Shown here one piece after another: positions 9,053-17,097 of a DNA stretch of 64,000 bases. Below the pieces are notes generated by a model. That model made no database searches and was not told the origin of the DNA. It was given only the letters and a program-made list of their open reading frames with translations. The stretch's first letter is position 1. Every line of letters begins with the position of its first letter. The stretch covers positions 2,356,001 through 2,420,000 of the forward strand of contig OZ257144.1 of assembly GCA_965279205.1 (NCBI GenBank), in the 5' to 3' direction. The stretch is from UBA7672 sp965279205 (GTDB lineage Bacteria > Pseudomonadota > Alphaproteobacteria > Caulobacterales > Hyphomonadaceae). A program made the translations under genes and the position numbers.

Positions 9053-10837
9053 ATGACTCGTTTCCAAACACTGCTGTTTGCGGCCACCTCCGGACTCGCA
9101 CTTGCGGCTTGCGCGTCGCCTCCGGCGTCGCCTGTCGGCGACGAGCTTTCTTCCAACGACAATCGAACTCGCTCTGAGCAGAAGGCTGACGAAAAGGATG
9201 GCATCGTCGTAACCGGATCCCGTGTCGGACCGGGCCGAGGCGATCCCGCTGTCGCGGTAGGCGTTGTTACGGCCGAGGCGCCTCCCGCTCCGCCACCGCC
9301 ACCTCCGTCGGCGAAAATGTATGCTCAGGGTGGGATTGGTTATGCTCAATCGATGCCGCAGCCCCTGCCGGGGGACGTCAATCGTGAAAACTACGAGGAC
9401 GTGAAGATCAACGGCGTGAAGCTGGTGGCTCAGGAGCCTGTGTCCACCTTCTCGATCGATGTCGACACATCCAGCTACTCCAACGTCCGTCGCATGCTCA
9501 ACGGTGGCGCGCTCCCGCCCAAGGATGCGGTGCGGATCGAGGAGCTGATCAACTATTTCGACTACGACTACGCGCTGCCGAAATCGAAAAACCAGCCGTT
9601 CGAGACGACGGTGAAGATCGTGCCTTCGCCGTGGAGCGAAGGTCGGCAGCTGATGCATGTGGCTGTGCAGGGGTATGACATCAAGAAGGAAGTACGGCCT
9701 CCGCTCAACCTCACGCTGCTGATCGACGTTTCCGGTTCGATGGGCGACGACAACAAGCTTCCGCTGGCGATCAAATCTCTGAAGCTGCTGGTCAACGAAC
9801 TGACCGAACAGGACAAAGTGTCGATCGCTGTCTACGCTGGCGCTGCTGGGACGGTGCTGGAGCCCACGGGCGACAAGCAGAAAATCCTGGCGGCGCTCGA
9901 CCGGCTGAGCGCTGGAGGATCTACGGCTGGCGGTGAAGGGCTGAGGCTGGCCTATAATCTCGCCAAGCAGAACTTCTCGAAGAACTCGGTGAACCGGGTG
10001 ATGCTGCTGACCGATGGGGACTTCAACGTCGGTATCAACAATCCGCAACAGCTGGAAGACTTTGTCAGCCGTGAGCGCGAAAGCGGCGTCTATCTCTCTG
10101 TTCTTGGCTTCGGCGAAGGCAACTACAACGACCTGCTGATGCAGAAGCTGGCCCAGTCCGGCAACGGGATGGCGACGTATATCGACAACCTCAACGAAGC
10201 CCGGAAAGTCCTGAACGACGATCTGTCGGGCTCGATGTTCTCGATCGCCAACGATGTGAAGATCCAAGTCGAGTTCAATCCAGCCAAGGTCGCTGAGTAC
10301 CGGCTGATCGGCTACGAAACCCGCCTCCTCAACAAGGAAGACTTCAACAACGACAAGGTCGATGCTGGAGAGATCGGGGCTGGCGCTTCGGTGACGGCGA
10401 TCTATGAGCTGACACCGGTTGGATCGAAGGCGACGCTGATTGATCCGAGCCGCTACCAGAACGTTCCGAAGCAAGCAGCCGAGGGCAATTCGAACGAATT
10501 CGCCTTCCTCAAGCTGCGCTACAAGATCCCGGGCGAAGACAAATCCAAGCTGGTCGATCGTCCGATCACTTCCGCCGATCAGATCAGCGACATCAAACAG
10601 GCGCCTGAAGCGACACGCTGGGCGACAGCTGTTGCCGGTTACGGCGAGCTGCTCCGCGGCGACCCCTATCTCGACAAGGGCTTCGGCTGGAACCAGGTGA
10701 TTGACCTGGCCAACGGCGCCAAGGGCAAGGACGAGTTCGGCTATCGGGCCGAGTTCATCCAGCTGGCTCGCCTCGCCAAGACAGCAGCCAGCCAGGCGCC
10801 TCTGGAACGTCCGGGTTCGGGCGGCGTCGGGCAGTAA
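9053..10837 (+). CDS. VWA-domain lipoprotein with DUF3520-type C-terminus (YfbK-like)
   Basis: A 594-residue exported lipoprotein. The lipobox LALAAC places lipid at Cys20. Residues 51-57 read IVVTGSR, a motif normally seen at the N-terminus of TonB-dependent receptors, followed by a Pro-rich linker (about 76-86). A von Willebrand N-terminal region begins near FSIDVDTSSYSNVRRML, then a VWA domain with an intact MIDAS motif DVSGSMGDDN (from residue 225) and LLTDGDFNVG. The C-terminal part (TRWATAVAGYGELLRGD) fits DUF3520. Start ATG 9053 follows AGGGGA at suitable spacing. It is followed by a strong hairpin terminator. The family probably binds a protein partner through Mg2+; the partner is unknown. 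Confidence 0.88.
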   Translation: MTRFQTLLFAATSGLALAACASPPASPVGDELSSNDNRTRSEQKADEKDGIVVTGSRVGPGRGDPAVAVGVVTAEAPPAPPPPPPSAKMYAQGGIGYAQSMPQPLPGDVNRENYEDVKINGVKLVAQEPVSTFSIDVDTSSYSNVRRMLNGGALPPKDAVRIEELINYFDYDYALPKSKNQPFETTVKIVPSPWSEGRQLMHVAVQGYDIKKEVRPPLNLTLLIDVSGSMGDDNKLPLAIKSLKLLVNELTEQDKVSIAVYAGAAGTVLEPTGDKQKILAALDRLSAGGSTAGGEGLRLAYNLAKQNFSKNSVNRVMLLTDGDFNVGINNPQQLEDFVSRERESGVYLSVLGFGEGNYNDLLMQKLAQSGNGMATYIDNLNEARKVLNDDLSGSMFSIANDVKIQVEFNPAKVAEYRLIGYETRLLNKEDFNNDKVDAGEIGAGASVTAIYELTPVGSKATLIDPSRYQNVPKQAAEGNSNEFAFLKLRYKIPGEDKSKLVDRPITSADQISDIKQAPEATRWATAVAGYGELLRGDPYLDKGFGWNQVIDLANGAKGKDEFGYRAEFIQLARLAKTAASQAPLERPGSGGVGQ

Positions 10838-10866
10838 CTCCCTCTCTCTCCGATCTGAAAACAGAC

Positions 10867-10894
10867 CGGGCCCGCGGATCATTCCGCGGGCCCG
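10867..10894 (+). terminator. Strong GC-rich hairpin terminator after the VWA gene
   Basis: A perfect 12-bp inverted repeat (CGGGCCCGCGGA / TCCGCGGGCCCG) with a 4-nt loop starts 30 bp after the VWA stop codon. An outer AGAC/GTCT pair extends it. There is no long T-run, so it may act as a bidirectional barrier between the VWA gene and the convergent small gene ending at 10973. Confidence 0.7.
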
Positions 10895-10972
10895 CTTCCC
10901 GTCTGAGTCCTGGCGCGTGGGTCGGGCGGAGAACACGACCGGCAGCCGGTGGGACGAGGTTCTGTTCAGGCC

Positions 10973-11332
10973 TTAAGCGGCCAGACGTTCCGGCTCGCAG
11001 ATTTCCAGGCTGAGTTCGCTGCCCGATGCGAAGACCGGATCGAGGCCATTGGCCAGATCAGCGGCTTCCCGGCGGCGTGCCGTGATGTCCGCGTTGCGGC
11101 GGATGAAGATGGCGGTTGCACCGTAGCGGCGGGCTTCGCGCCAGCGCCAGAAGGTGGCGACATCGCCTTCCACGCCACCTTGATCGGCGACCCGGATGAT
11201 GCGCCAGGACTTGCCCTCGGCCGCTGCGAAGAGGACCACGCCGGCGACTTTCGCCCAGTCCTGATCAGCGCCGAAACGCTCGAATTTGTAGCTGCTGCCA
11301 TTGGCTCCGCAGAAGTTCACTGCCCCGTTCAT
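10973..11332 (-). CDS. Uncharacterised small protein (119 aa)
   Basis: No family recognised. The product is a soluble, mixed alpha/beta-looking protein with no signal peptide or membrane segment; it has a segment WRIIRVADQGGVEGDVATFW and an Arg-rich stretch ARRREAADLAN. I chose the ATG at 11332 (MNGAVNFCG) because GGAG lies about ten bases upstream; the frame is open further upstream, but that part is low-complexity and lacks a ribosome site. The leader directly before the ATG carries four GAAC motifs, two of them spaced like an alphaproteobacterial LexA box. It converges on the VWA gene. Function cannot be assigned. Confidence 0.6.
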   Translation of the reverse strand: MNGAVNFCGANGSSYKFERFGADQDWAKVAGVVLFAAAEGKSWRIIRVADQGGVEGDVATFWRWREARRYGATAIFIRRNADITARRREAADLANGLDPVFASGSELSLEICEPERLAA

Positions 11333-11365
11333 GTTCTTGCTCCGTTCTTGTTCTCTGTTGTGTTC
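11333..11365 (-). promoter_or_regulatory. GAAC direct-repeat cluster, candidate LexA-type site
   Basis: Four GTTC (GAAC on the minus strand) tetramers start at 11333, 11344, 11350 and 11362. The first two have exactly the GTTC-N7-GTTC spacing of the alphaproteobacterial SOS box. The site abuts the start codon of the 119-aa gene and overlaps its ribosome-binding region, which is unusually late for a LexA operator. By base frequency alone about two such 8-base matches are expected in a window this size, so this is only a candidate. Confidence 0.3.
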
Positions 11366-11498
11366 TCTTTTTGTACTTTTCGCAAGACGGTCGTTCGGAC
11401 TTTTTAGTAAACAGCGCGGTAACACTTGTGGCGAACTACGTGGGCCCGCGATCCCGCAGGCGAGCCTGCGAGTTGGTCCGTTTGGATTGTTCGAAGGC

Positions 11499-12269
11499 TT
11501 ATGACGTGTCGCTGAGACGCGCGAGAGCGAGGCCTGCGTGCGCGCCGGCAAGCGCGAGTGCATCGGTTGCGAAGCTCGCGCGCGGCTTACGATGGTCGAT
11601 CACGATGAGACCAAGTGCGGCACCTGCATTGCGGCGCAACCGGAAAGCGAGGCGACGTGCGAACGCTGCCGGATCGAGCACGACGCGGAGCGCTGCTTCG
11701 AGACGACGCGCGAGCGGAAGCGCATCGTGCAGCACACGGCGGAACCGTTTTGGCGTGCGTGGATCGCCGGCGAAGTGATCCCAGTCGATCGGCGGCAGTC
11801 TCCGTCTCGGTCCGCTGCGGCCACGCAACGGCAGGATGCTGAAGGAGACGCGCCAGCGTTCGGGATGATCGGGATCGCAGGCGGGCTTTGCCGGCGCTGT
11901 TCGCGCGGCGCCCTTCCCGCTCCTGATCGCTGCGGCTTTCGGCGCCGGCAGGCTCTGCGATGTGAGGAGGCCGACGGCCTCGATGAGGAGGATGCGGCGG
12001 AGCAGCAGCTCGAGCGGGCGCAGCCAGTCGAGGAGTTCGAACTTGCGCCACTGCCAGACGCCGGGCCAACTCGCCAGCGTTCCGGGATTCCAGAACACGT
12101 TGAAGATCCAGCCGAGCAGATGCCGCGCGCTGTCGACCAGCTCGGGCGTCACCGCATCGCGCAAGCCCGCAGGCTGCGGCGCGCCGGCTTCCGGCAGACG
12201 ATCGTCGTTGCGGAAGAACGTCTCGTCGCGAACGTACTCGGCTTCGAGTTTTGGCGTGTCGTTGCTCAT
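11499..12269 (-). CDS. Uncharacterised Arg-rich protein (256 aa)
   Basis: No family recognised. The N-terminal third contains an aromatic, amphipathic stretch (LLGWIFNVFWNPGTLASW) followed by a Leu-rich helix (LLDWLRPLELLLRRILLIEA) that could be membrane-associated. The C-terminal half is rich in Arg and Ala. ATG at 12269 begins MSNDTPKLEAEY. The opposite strand is also open for a long stretch (11538-12707), but that reading gives a Cys/Arg-rich composition with no recognisable fold and overlaps the REP-like elements, so the minus-strand reading is preferred. It lies between the small unknown gene and the TIR-TPR gene, in the least conserved part of the window. Confidence 0.55.
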   Translation of the reverse strand: MSNDTPKLEAEYVRDETFFRNDDRLPEAGAPQPAGLRDAVTPELVDSARHLLGWIFNVFWNPGTLASWPGVWQWRKFELLDWLRPLELLLRRILLIEAVGLLTSQSLPAPKAAAIRSGKGAARTAPAKPACDPDHPERWRVSFSILPLRGRSGPRRRLPPIDWDHFAGDPRTPKRFRRVLHDALPLARRLEAALRVVLDPAAFARRLAFRLRRNAGAALGLIVIDHRKPRASFATDALALAGAHAGLALARLSDTS

Positions 12270-12404
12270 GCGCGGGAGAATGCGCTCGGGGCGATGGGAC
12301 GGGGATGGAGGTGTGCGCTCCAGGCCGGGATTTGGAGCGTCGTGATTGATCGAGTTGGGATTTTGGCGCGCCGACGAACGCTGAAATATGTTGGGTTGCG
12401 CGGA

Positions 12405-12500
12405 TCACCTCCCCCAGGAAGGAGGAGGTCGGAGCAAACGGAGCTTGCGACGGGTGGGGGTCACCTTGATCAGCGAGCGCGGGACGAAGTGATCCCCACT
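12405..12500. repeat. REP-like intergenic repeat, two inverted partial copies
   Basis: Between the 256-aa gene and the TIR-TPR gene. One unit, in reverse orientation, runs from the hairpin arms around ACCTCCCCC and GGAGGAGGT (12407-12429) to GGGTGGGGGTCACC near 12465. A second partial unit in forward orientation starts at ACGAAGTGATCCCCAC (12484-12499). The same words recur at 14755-14822, so this is a dispersed family rather than a single hairpin. Confidence 0.6.
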
Positions 12501-12512
12501 CCGGACCTTTGC

Positions 12513-14555
12513 CTACCGCCCCGCCCGATCCTTCCGCAGCTCGCGGCAAACCTCGAAGTCGCGCTCCTCCGGCGTCTCGCACACATCCGGCTGCGTGCCG
12601 GTGTCGAGCCAGTACTGGTAGATGTCCGCTTGCTTCATCAGCGGCAGGAAGCGCGGATCGGCGCGCAGGGCTCTCGCTTGTGGTCCGAACAGGCCGGTCC
12701 CGGATGAAATGAAGCCGACAGGGTTGTACCGGTCAAGAAGCTGACCGAAGACGCCGAAGGCGGCATCCAGATCACCTAGGCTGGCCATGGTTGCAGCGCC
12801 ACCGCCCCACTCAGCCCCCGATCTGGTACACTCCTGCATGCGCTGGGCTCCGGCTTTTCGGGTCTTCGCTGTGGGCGCCCGTGCTGCCCTGGCGACATCC
12901 TCCATGCAGTCGATCAGTTCGGCGGTCACGCCCGGCGGCGCAGCCGCTACTACCGGCGCCAGATCGCCACCCTCGAAGATCACCAGGTACGCTAGCTGTG
13001 ACCAGTTTCCAGAGTCCGCGAGCCGCCGGTTCACCGACTCATATACGCGCCGGGCCTCCGCGGTCTGTCCCGACGCAAACAGGGCCCCGGCGTAGAATGA
13101 CTGGAGGCCCGGATTCAGCGGGTCAGCCGCCGCATCCGTGCGGCCCAGGCGGGCTGCCTCGATGGGTTTTCCCACAGCCGACAGAAGAGCGAGCCGGATG
13201 AATGTTACGCTTGAGATGTTCCGGCGGTTCGAGCGATCGACGCCCACCTGGAGCAAGGAGTTCAGGTCACGGAGGATCTCCGCCAGCGGCCGGTCACTGG
13301 CAACGTCTGCAGCAACGACCCCCGAGCGAGCCTGAGCGCTGCCGGGCTCGATCGCCAAGGCGCGGTCAAAGGCCTGACGCGCCTGCTGGATCATTGCCTG
13401 CCGATTGGCAGGCGTCTCCGTTACGCTCAAAACAATCCAGGACAGTCCGGTTATGTACTCCGGAACAGCGGATCTTGGCGCAATGCGTGCGACTTCCTGC
13501 CAGCGCATCAGGGTTTCAGGATCGAAGGCCTCCGTGTCGCACGCCCGGGTGACTAGTCCCATCGCGCCTGCATCCTCGCGGGCCATACCAGGGCGCACGT
13601 TGATCAGACACTGCAGCAGATTGGTCGCTTTTCCAGCCGCCTGCACTGGCAGGGACTCGCTCTGGGCCGTGCCGCCCGTCAGCGTCTTCTGCCAAAGCGT
13701 TGCGCGGGTCTGGGCATCGTCGAGGCGGATGGTAACGGCGACCTGGTCGCCAGTGGTGCGGACGCTACCGCCGAGTGCGTAGCGCGCCTTCAGCTTATCT
13801 GCACGCGCGAGCTGATCCTTCAGCGCGACGCCCTCGGTGTCGCCACGCGCCGCTGTCTCGATGCCAAGGACGGTCAGCGTTGCATAGGTCTCGTCGGTCG
13901 CGACGCCCGCGACCTGTACGGAGGGAGCACTTGTATCCGCCGCCGTAAAGCCGAAGAAGGCCGTGCGCTGGGACTCGCTCAAATCGGTGGCGCGATCGCG
14001 TTTTGGCGAAATGAACGGCATAGCGACGATGGCGACGACCCCCAGCACCGCAATCGCTGCAACGCCTAGTGCGATCCTTCCGCTTTTCTCCTTCGACTTT
14101 GCCGGGGGCAACGGCGCCGCCGCGCCCAGCCTGCCGGCCGCCGCCTGCGCCTCCGGCCCGCCCTTCACCAGCGCCGCTAGCTGATCGGCAAGCGTGGCCA
14201 GCCGCGCCTCAGTGTCGTTGAACGCATCGAACCAGTTGCGTGATGCCAGTTCGTAGAGGAAGGCACCTTCCGGATGGATGTCCTCGATACGAACCGGGAC
14301 TACCGCCTTCTTCTGAAATGTAGCGGCCGACAGCTCCTTGATGATGTCGTCCGACTGGGCGGCATTCTTCGAGAACAGCAGTACGAAGATCGGAGCCTTC
14401 ACCAGCGCGTTGGCAGTGGCCGAGCGCCAATCTTCCCCGGCAGCAACATGCCGGTCATACCAGGCCTCGACGCCGCGCTCCTTCAGCAGTTCGTAGAGTA
14501 AGCGAGCGCGCGACTCGTCGGAGCGCCGGTAGCTGATGAAGATTTCACCCGCCAT
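12513..14555 (-). CDS. TIR domain - transmembrane - TPR protein
   Basis: A 680-residue protein. An N-terminal TIR domain covers residues 1-130: GEIFISYRRSDESRARLLYE, WYDRHVAAGEDWR, and APIFVLLFSKNAAQSDDIIKELSAA, whose Glu74 sits where NAD-cleaving TIR domains carry the catalytic glutamate. A single membrane helix follows at 161-182 (from IALGVAAIAVLGVVAIVAM). The remainder holds a region with VKARYALGG-type segments and helical repeats of the TPR type (for example RQAFDRALAIEPGSAQA and LFASGQTAEARRVYESV). The layout resembles bacterial proteins in which TPR sensors are joined to a cytoplasmic N-terminal signalling domain. Start ATG 14555 follows AGGA. No partner effector gene adjoins it, so defence function is only a possibility. 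Confidence 0.8.
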   Translation of the reverse strand: MAGEIFISYRRSDESRARLLYELLKERGVEAWYDRHVAAGEDWRSATANALVKAPIFVLLFSKNAAQSDDIIKELSAATFQKKAVVPVRIEDIHPEGAFLYELASRNWFDAFNDTEARLATLADQLAALVKGGPEAQAAAGRLGAAAPLPPAKSKEKSGRIALGVAAIAVLGVVAIVAMPFISPKRDRATDLSESQRTAFFGFTAADTSAPSVQVAGVATDETYATLTVLGIETAARGDTEGVALKDQLARADKLKARYALGGSVRTTGDQVAVTIRLDDAQTRATLWQKTLTGGTAQSESLPVQAAGKATNLLQCLINVRPGMAREDAGAMGLVTRACDTEAFDPETLMRWQEVARIAPRSAVPEYITGLSWIVLSVTETPANRQAMIQQARQAFDRALAIEPGSAQARSGVVAADVASDRPLAEILRDLNSLLQVGVDRSNRRNISSVTFIRLALLSAVGKPIEAARLGRTDAAADPLNPGLQSFYAGALFASGQTAEARRVYESVNRRLADSGNWSQLAYLVIFEGGDLAPVVAAAPPGVTAELIDCMEDVARAARAPTAKTRKAGAQRMQECTRSGAEWGGGAATMASLGDLDAAFGVFGQLLDRYNPVGFISSGTGLFGPQARALRADPRFLPLMKQADIYQYWLDTGTQPDVCETPEERDFEVCRELRKDRAGR

Positions 14556-14754
14556 TGCAGTTGTGTTCCTGCCCCAGGGACAACTGAGCCCCATCTCAAG
14601 AGCTTTGCCCGCTTACGCCCCGACGGGCAACTCGCGGCCGAAGATTCAAACGAGTTCGGCGAATTCCAGACGCTTGGGCCGCCAAGCGCCAACGACAGTT
14701 TCTTGTCCGCTGCTGTCGTTTTGCCTTGGCGCGCGCGTCGTGCAGCGCGCGCAG

Positions 14755-14822
14755 AACGAAGTGATCCCCACCCGGATTTCGACTTCGTCGAAATGCCGAC
14801 CTCCCCTTTTCAAGGGGAGGTG
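14755..14822. repeat. REP-like palindromic repeat (second copy)
   Basis: Begins ACGAAGTGATCCCCACCC, then contains two perfect hairpins: ATTTCGAC/GTCGAAAT at 14776-14794 and ACCTCCCCTT/AAGGGGAGGT at 14799-14821. It matches the repeat at 12405-12500 in its two ends but differs in the central arm. It sits in the 283-bp gap between the TIR-TPR gene and the cyclophilin gene, just after the cyclophilin stop on the minus strand. Confidence 0.65.
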
Positions 14823-14838
14823 GATTGAGACCCGGGCG

Positions 14839-15468
14839 CTACTGCGCCGTCTCTTTCGTGACGGTTGCATTCTTCACGACCACCGGGACCTTGGGCAGCT
14901 TGCCGGGGAATGGGCCGCCTTCCGGGGCGAGTTCAACGGCGGCGATGGCGTCGACGACATCCATGCCGGCGGTGACGTGGGCGAAGGCGGCAAAGCCTGT
15001 GGTGTTAGGCGGTGAACCGGGCGTGGCGTTGAGGCCAGAGTTCTCGCCAAGGTCGAAGTAGAAAGAGGACTGGCCGCTGTCGGGATCATCGCCGTGGGCC
15101 ATACCGAGCGCGCCACGCGAATGCTTGTTGGTTGCGGTTTCGAGCGGCACGGGCGGCAGCTTGGGCTGACGATGTTTCAGGTTGGCGTCGAGGTCGCCGA
15201 GCTGGATGAGAAAGCCGGGCTCGATGCGGAAGACGGCCGCGCCGTCGTAATGGCCGCGCTTCACCAGGCCGAGGAATTGTGCGGCGGTCTTGGGCGCGCC
15301 GATCGTGTCGAGGGTGATCTCGATGTCGCCCATGGTGGTGTGGAAGGTGACGACCGGGCCGGTCCACTGCTGGGCAGCGGGTTCAGGTGGCGCGACGGTG
15401 GGGTCCTGCGCGAACGCAGGCGTGCTGAGCGAAAGCGCCAGTGTGGCCAGCATCAGGAATCGTTTCAC
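14839..15468 (-). CDS. Secreted cyclophilin-type peptidyl-prolyl cis-trans isomerase
   Basis: A 209-residue periplasmic PPIase that speeds proline isomerisation during protein folding. It has a signal peptide (MKRFLMLATLALSLSTPAFA). The cyclophilin domain is shown by VTFHTTMGDIEITLD, KTAAQFLGLVKRGHYDG, VFRIEPGFLIQLGD (the catalytic-Arg region, VFHRVI-like in most family members), GALGMAHGDDPDSGQSSFYF and FAAFAHVTAGMDVVDAI. It has 5'-flanking palindromic DNA and lies downstream of enolase on the same strand, 158 bp away, so cotranscription is uncertain. Family assignment is firm; the in vivo clients are unknown. Confidence 0.92.
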   Translation of the reverse strand: MKRFLMLATLALSLSTPAFAQDPTVAPPEPAAQQWTGPVVTFHTTMGDIEITLDTIGAPKTAAQFLGLVKRGHYDGAAVFRIEPGFLIQLGDLDANLKHRQPKLPPVPLETATNKHSRGALGMAHGDDPDSGQSSFYFDLGENSGLNATPGSPPNTTGFAAFAHVTAGMDVVDAIAAVELAPEGGPFPGKLPKVPVVVKNATVTKETAQ

Positions 15469-15539
15469 GCGCGCCTCCGGGTTGGGTGCCGAACAGTAGC
15501 ATTGGGGAAGGCGCGGCCAAGGGCGGTGCGCACAGCGCC

Positions 15540-15612
15540 ATCCGCCGCTTCGCGTCGGCCCCCTCCGTCAGGCGCGCAAGGGCCGCGCCTGACACCTCCC
15601 CTCCCTGCCTTT
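15540..15612. repeat. Palindromic intergenic element between enolase and cyclophilin
   Basis: A perfect 10-bp stem GTCAGGCGCG / CGCGCCTGAC (15567-15576 and 15584-15593), followed by CACCTCCCC. The general plan (palindrome followed by CACCTCCCC) resembles the other two repeats nearby, so it may be a divergent member; it could equally serve as the enolase terminator. Confidence 0.45.
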
Positions 15613-15626
15613 GGCGGTGGAGGACA

Positions 15627-16904
15627 TCAGGCTCTTACCGCCGCGCGGCCGAGGTAGCGGGCGGCGCCGCCGAGTTCGTCTTCGATGCGGAGGAGCTGGT
15701 TGTATTTGGCCAGCCGGTCCGAGCGGGCGAGCGAGCCGGTCTTGATCTGTCCGCAGTTGGTGGCGACAGCGAGGTCGGCGATGGTCGAGTCTTCCGTCTC
15801 GCCGGAGCGGTGGGACATCACGGCGCCATAGCGGTTGACCTGCGCCATCTGGACGGCTTCGAGCGTTTCGGTGAGCGAGCCGATCTGGTTGACCTTGACG
15901 AGGATCGCGTTGGCCGCGCCGCGCTCGATGCCCTGGGCCAGGCGAGCCGTGTTGGTGACAAACAGATCGTCGCCGACGAGCTGGCACTTGTCGCCGATGG
16001 CTTTGGTGAGAGCGAGCCAACCGTCCCAGTCGTCTTCGGACATGCCGTCTTCGATCGAGACGATGGGGAAGCGCTTCACGAGGTCGGCCCAGTACGTGGC
16101 CATCTGGTCGGAGGAGAGCGACTTGCCCTCGCCTTCCAGCTCGTACTTGCCCTTCTTGTAGAATTCGGTGGCGGCTGCATCGAGCGCGAGGACGACGTCT
16201 TCACCGGGTTGGTAACCGGCAGCCTCGATCGACTTCATGATGAAGCCGAGTGCGTCGTCGGTGGATTTGAGGTTGGGCGCGAAGCCGCCTTCATCGCCGA
16301 CGCCGGTGTTGTGACCGGCGGCGGACAGGCCCTTCTTCAGCGCGTGGAAGACTTCGGCGCCACAGCGCAGCGCGTCGGCGAAGGTTTCTGCGCCGACCGG
16401 CATGATCATGAATTCCTGGATGTCGATCGGGTTGTCGGCATGGGCGCCGCCATTGATGATGTTCATCATCGGCGTCGGCAGGATGTGCGCGTTGGCGCCG
16501 CCGACATAGCGGTAGAGCGGCAGGCTGGAGGCGTTCGCGGCGGCCTTCGCCACCGCAAGCGAAACACCGAGAATGGCGTTGGCGCCGAGGCGGGACTTGT
16601 TCGGCGTTCCGTCGAGTTCGTTCATCACGGCGTCGATCAGACGCTGGTCCGTCGCGTCGAGGCCAGCGAGGGCCGGGTAGATCTCGTCATTGACGGCGGC
16701 GACCGCCTTCAGGACGCCCTTGCCGCCATAGCGGGACTTGTCGCCATCGCGGAGCTCGACCGCTTCGTGAGCGCCGGTGGAAGCGCCAGATGGAACCGCC
16801 GCGCGGCCCATCGAGCCGTCTTCCAGCGTGACTTCGGCTTCGACCGTGGGGTTGCCCCGGCTGTCGAGGATTTCCCGCGCGTAGACGTCGATGATCTCGG
16901 TCAC
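15627..16904 (-). CDS. eno: Enolase
   Basis: Converts 2-phosphoglycerate to phosphoenolpyruvate in glycolysis and gluconeogenesis. The product is 425 residues, the normal length. Diagnostic segments: AREILDSRGNPTVEAEV at the N-terminus, SGASTGAHEAVELRDGD, metal-binding and catalytic regions VGDEGGFAPNL and SIEDGMSEDDWDGW, and VKVNQIGSLTETLEA with MSHRSGETEDSTIADLAV. The start is GTG at 16904 (VTEIIDVYAREI) preceded by AAGGGA; an upstream TTG would add 19 residues unlike any enolase. It is a stand-alone gene here; pyrG is 9 kb away although the two are neighbours in many bacteria. Confidence 0.97.
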   Translation of the reverse strand: MTEIIDVYAREILDSRGNPTVEAEVTLEDGSMGRAAVPSGASTGAHEAVELRDGDKSRYGGKGVLKAVAAVNDEIYPALAGLDATDQRLIDAVMNELDGTPNKSRLGANAILGVSLAVAKAAANASSLPLYRYVGGANAHILPTPMMNIINGGAHADNPIDIQEFMIMPVGAETFADALRCGAEVFHALKKGLSAAGHNTGVGDEGGFAPNLKSTDDALGFIMKSIEAAGYQPGEDVVLALDAAATEFYKKGKYELEGEGKSLSSDQMATYWADLVKRFPIVSIEDGMSEDDWDGWLALTKAIGDKCQLVGDDLFVTNTARLAQGIERGAANAILVKVNQIGSLTETLEAVQMAQVNRYGAVMSHRSGETEDSTIADLAVATNCGQIKTGSLARSDRLAKYNQLLRIEDELGGAARYLGRAAVRA

Positions 16905-17048
16905 TGGCCTGTCCCTTGGCTGTAGGCGAACTCGGTCCCCAGGACTCGTTCCAGGGGACAAAAAGCGTGCCTGCTATGTCTTGAACTGCCGCCGGTTGCA
17001 ATCGCTCGGCCATGCCTGTGCGCGGTTAACCGAGCGCCAGAAATGCAA

Positions 17049-17068
17049 ACGGCCGCAGATGCGGCCGT
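17049..17068 (-). terminator. Hairpin terminator downstream of rpmF
   Basis: A perfect 9-bp stem ACGGCCGCA / TGCGGCCGT with a 2-nt loop. Read on the minus strand, it lies 29 bp after the rpmF stop and is followed by TTTGCATTT, fitting an intrinsic terminator. Confidence 0.7.
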
Positions 17069-17097
17069 CGCGTCAGAAATAGCTGGGAAAGCCCGGA

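Noticed and set aside
8369..10936. 855-codon open frame on the minus strand
   Set aside because: It lies opposite the DUF885 and VWA genes, which have signal peptides and known domains; the antisense product is Arg/His-rich with no fold, typical of GC-rich antisense frames.
11538..12707. 389-codon plus-strand frame opposite the 256-aa protein
   Set aside because: It runs through REP-like repeats and the end of the TIR-TPR gene, and its composition (Cys/Arg-rich, no hydrophobic core) is typical of antisense frames. The minus-strand reading is only moderately better supported.
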